A stretch of 64,000 bases of DNA. Source: Actinocatenispora thailandica (GTDB lineage Bacteria; Actinomycetota; Actinomycetes; Mycobacteriales; Micromonosporaceae). Shown piece after piece: positions 63,473 through 64,000 of the stretch. The position numbers were made by a program, and so were the translations under genes. The stretch covers positions 2,912,198 to 2,976,197 of the forward strand of contig NZ_AP023355.1 of assembly GCF_016865425.1 (NCBI RefSeq), given 5' to 3'. The notes below the pieces were generated by a model. That model ran no database searches and was not told the DNA's origin. It saw nothing but the letters and a program-made list of their open reading frames with translations. Every line of letters begins with the position of its first letter. Positions within the stretch are counted from its first letter, which is position 1.

Positions 63473-64000
63473 TCAGGACCGGTCGGCCCGGCCGGCCTGG
63501 TCGGCGGCGAGGCGGCGCAGGTGCGGACCGTACTCGGGATCGGCCAGCGCGGCGGCGAACTGCGCGGTCAGGTAGGCCAGCGGGTTGCCGGTGTCGTACC
63601 ACTGGCCCTGGATGACCTTGCCGTAGACCGCGTGGTGCGCGGCGTACGCGTTGATCGCGTCGGTCAGGTAGATCTCGCCGGTGCGGTGCTCGTACCAGCG
63701 CCTGGTCTGCTCGGCGAGCTCGTCCACGATGCCCGGGGTGATCACGTAGCCGCCGATCGCGGCGTAGTTCGACGGGGCGTCGGCCGGGTTCGGCTTCTCC
63801 ACCAGGCCGCCGATGCGCAGCAGCCCGGCGCCCAGATCCTCGTTGACCGTGGGCACCCCGTACCGGACCGAGTCGGCCGGTTCCATCGGCATCAGGGCGA
63901 GCACCGGGCAGCCGGTCTTCTCGTACCCGGCGATCAGCTGCTGGGCCCGCGGCACGCTGGCGACGAACACGTCGTCGGGCCACAGCACCAGCACCGGCTC
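63473..64000 (-). CDS. galU: UTP-glucose-1-phosphate uridylyltransferase, 3' part
   Basis: The last 175 residues of GalU; the start lies beyond the window edge. Visible features are VLWPDDVFV (nucleotide-sugar metal site), LVEKPNPADAPSNYAAIGGYVITP and the C-terminal GQWYDTGNPLAYLTA. GalU makes UDP-glucose from UTP and glucose-1-phosphate for cell-wall and polysaccharide synthesis. The frame stays open to position 64000. Confidence 0.93.
   Translation of the reverse strand, partial: EPVLVLWPDDVFVASVPRAQQLIAGYEKTGCPVLALMPMEPADSVRYGVPTVNEDLGAGLLRIGGLVEKPNPADAPSNYAAIGGYVITPGIVDELAEQTRRWYEHRTGEIYLTDAINAYAAHHAVYGKVIQGQWYDTGNPLAYLTAQFAAALADPEYGPHLRRLAADQAGRADRS

Overview
The window is very GC-rich, with G or C at almost every third codon position, GTG starts, dense overlapping operons and leaderless-looking transcripts. 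The gene set (ECF42 sigma factor with a DGPF/YciI partner, LigC-type ligase, class I lysyl-tRNA synthetase, NurA and HerA homologues, ZTP riboswitch on glyA, lipoprotein sugar-binding proteins with twin arginines) fits a filamentous actinomycete, probably Micromonosporaceae. The genus cannot be fixed from sequence alone. I see no tRNA, rRNA, CRISPR array, transposase or phage gene; this looks like ordinary chromosome.

Layout. 0.1-2.5 kb: ECF42 sigma factor/YciI pair and an OsmC protein, followed by a 71-72 bp tandem repeat. 2.7-14.1 kb: a complete sugar-use locus. A minus-strand ABC importer (binding protein, two permeases, a small membrane protein) is divergent from a plus-strand operon of FGGY kinase, fucose/arabinose isomerase-like protein, GH116 glycosidase and a LacI regulator. 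Two matching LacI-type operators sit in the divergent gap. 14.1-20.3 kb: mdh, an SDR, ligC, an MFS transporter and an SseB pair. 20.4-26.1 kb: a DNA-repair operon sbcD-sbcC-nurA-glycosylase; a HerA-like ATPase lies 13 kb away at 35.6-37.4 kb. 26.3-35.6 kb: an ACT protein and then a catabolic regulon (aldehyde dehydrogenase, class III aminotransferase, DUF3830, amidase, 2-hydroxyacid dehydrogenase, two maleate-isomerase/racemase-like paralogues, GntR regulator). It is tied together by three copies of GATTGTCNACAAT.

37.5-48.7 kb: a RibD-like reductase with a monooxygenase-like protein, an epimerase and its GlxA/AraC regulator, lysS, a 40-residue cysteine-rich protein, a rhodanese, yaaA, an orphan sugar-ABC ATPase, glyA behind a ZTP riboswitch, and a C-S lyase. 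48.9-55.1 kb: a heterodimeric ABC exporter facing a three-gene operon (membrane protein, histidine kinase, response regulator). 55.3-58.4 kb: a second ATPase-less sugar importer. 58.6-64 kb: VOC protein, TetR/SDR divergent pair, TetR-hydrolase pair, truncated DUF4396 gene, methyltransferase and the 3' part of galU.

How parts work together. The two importers have no ATPase of their own, and the MsiK/UgpC-like ATPase at 44.6 kb is the only candidate in view. The GntR regulon looks like a coordinated but unidentified amide or amino/hydroxy-acid degradation route and is the best candidate here for an undescribed system.

Data quality. Five conserved genes between 38.1 and 50.1 kb (pyrimidine reductase, yaaA, ABC ATPase, glyA, ABC exporter) each carry one apparent -1 frameshift inside a run of 4-5 G/C. 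Each is repaired by one extra G/C. This looks like a local consensus error rather than five pseudogenes.
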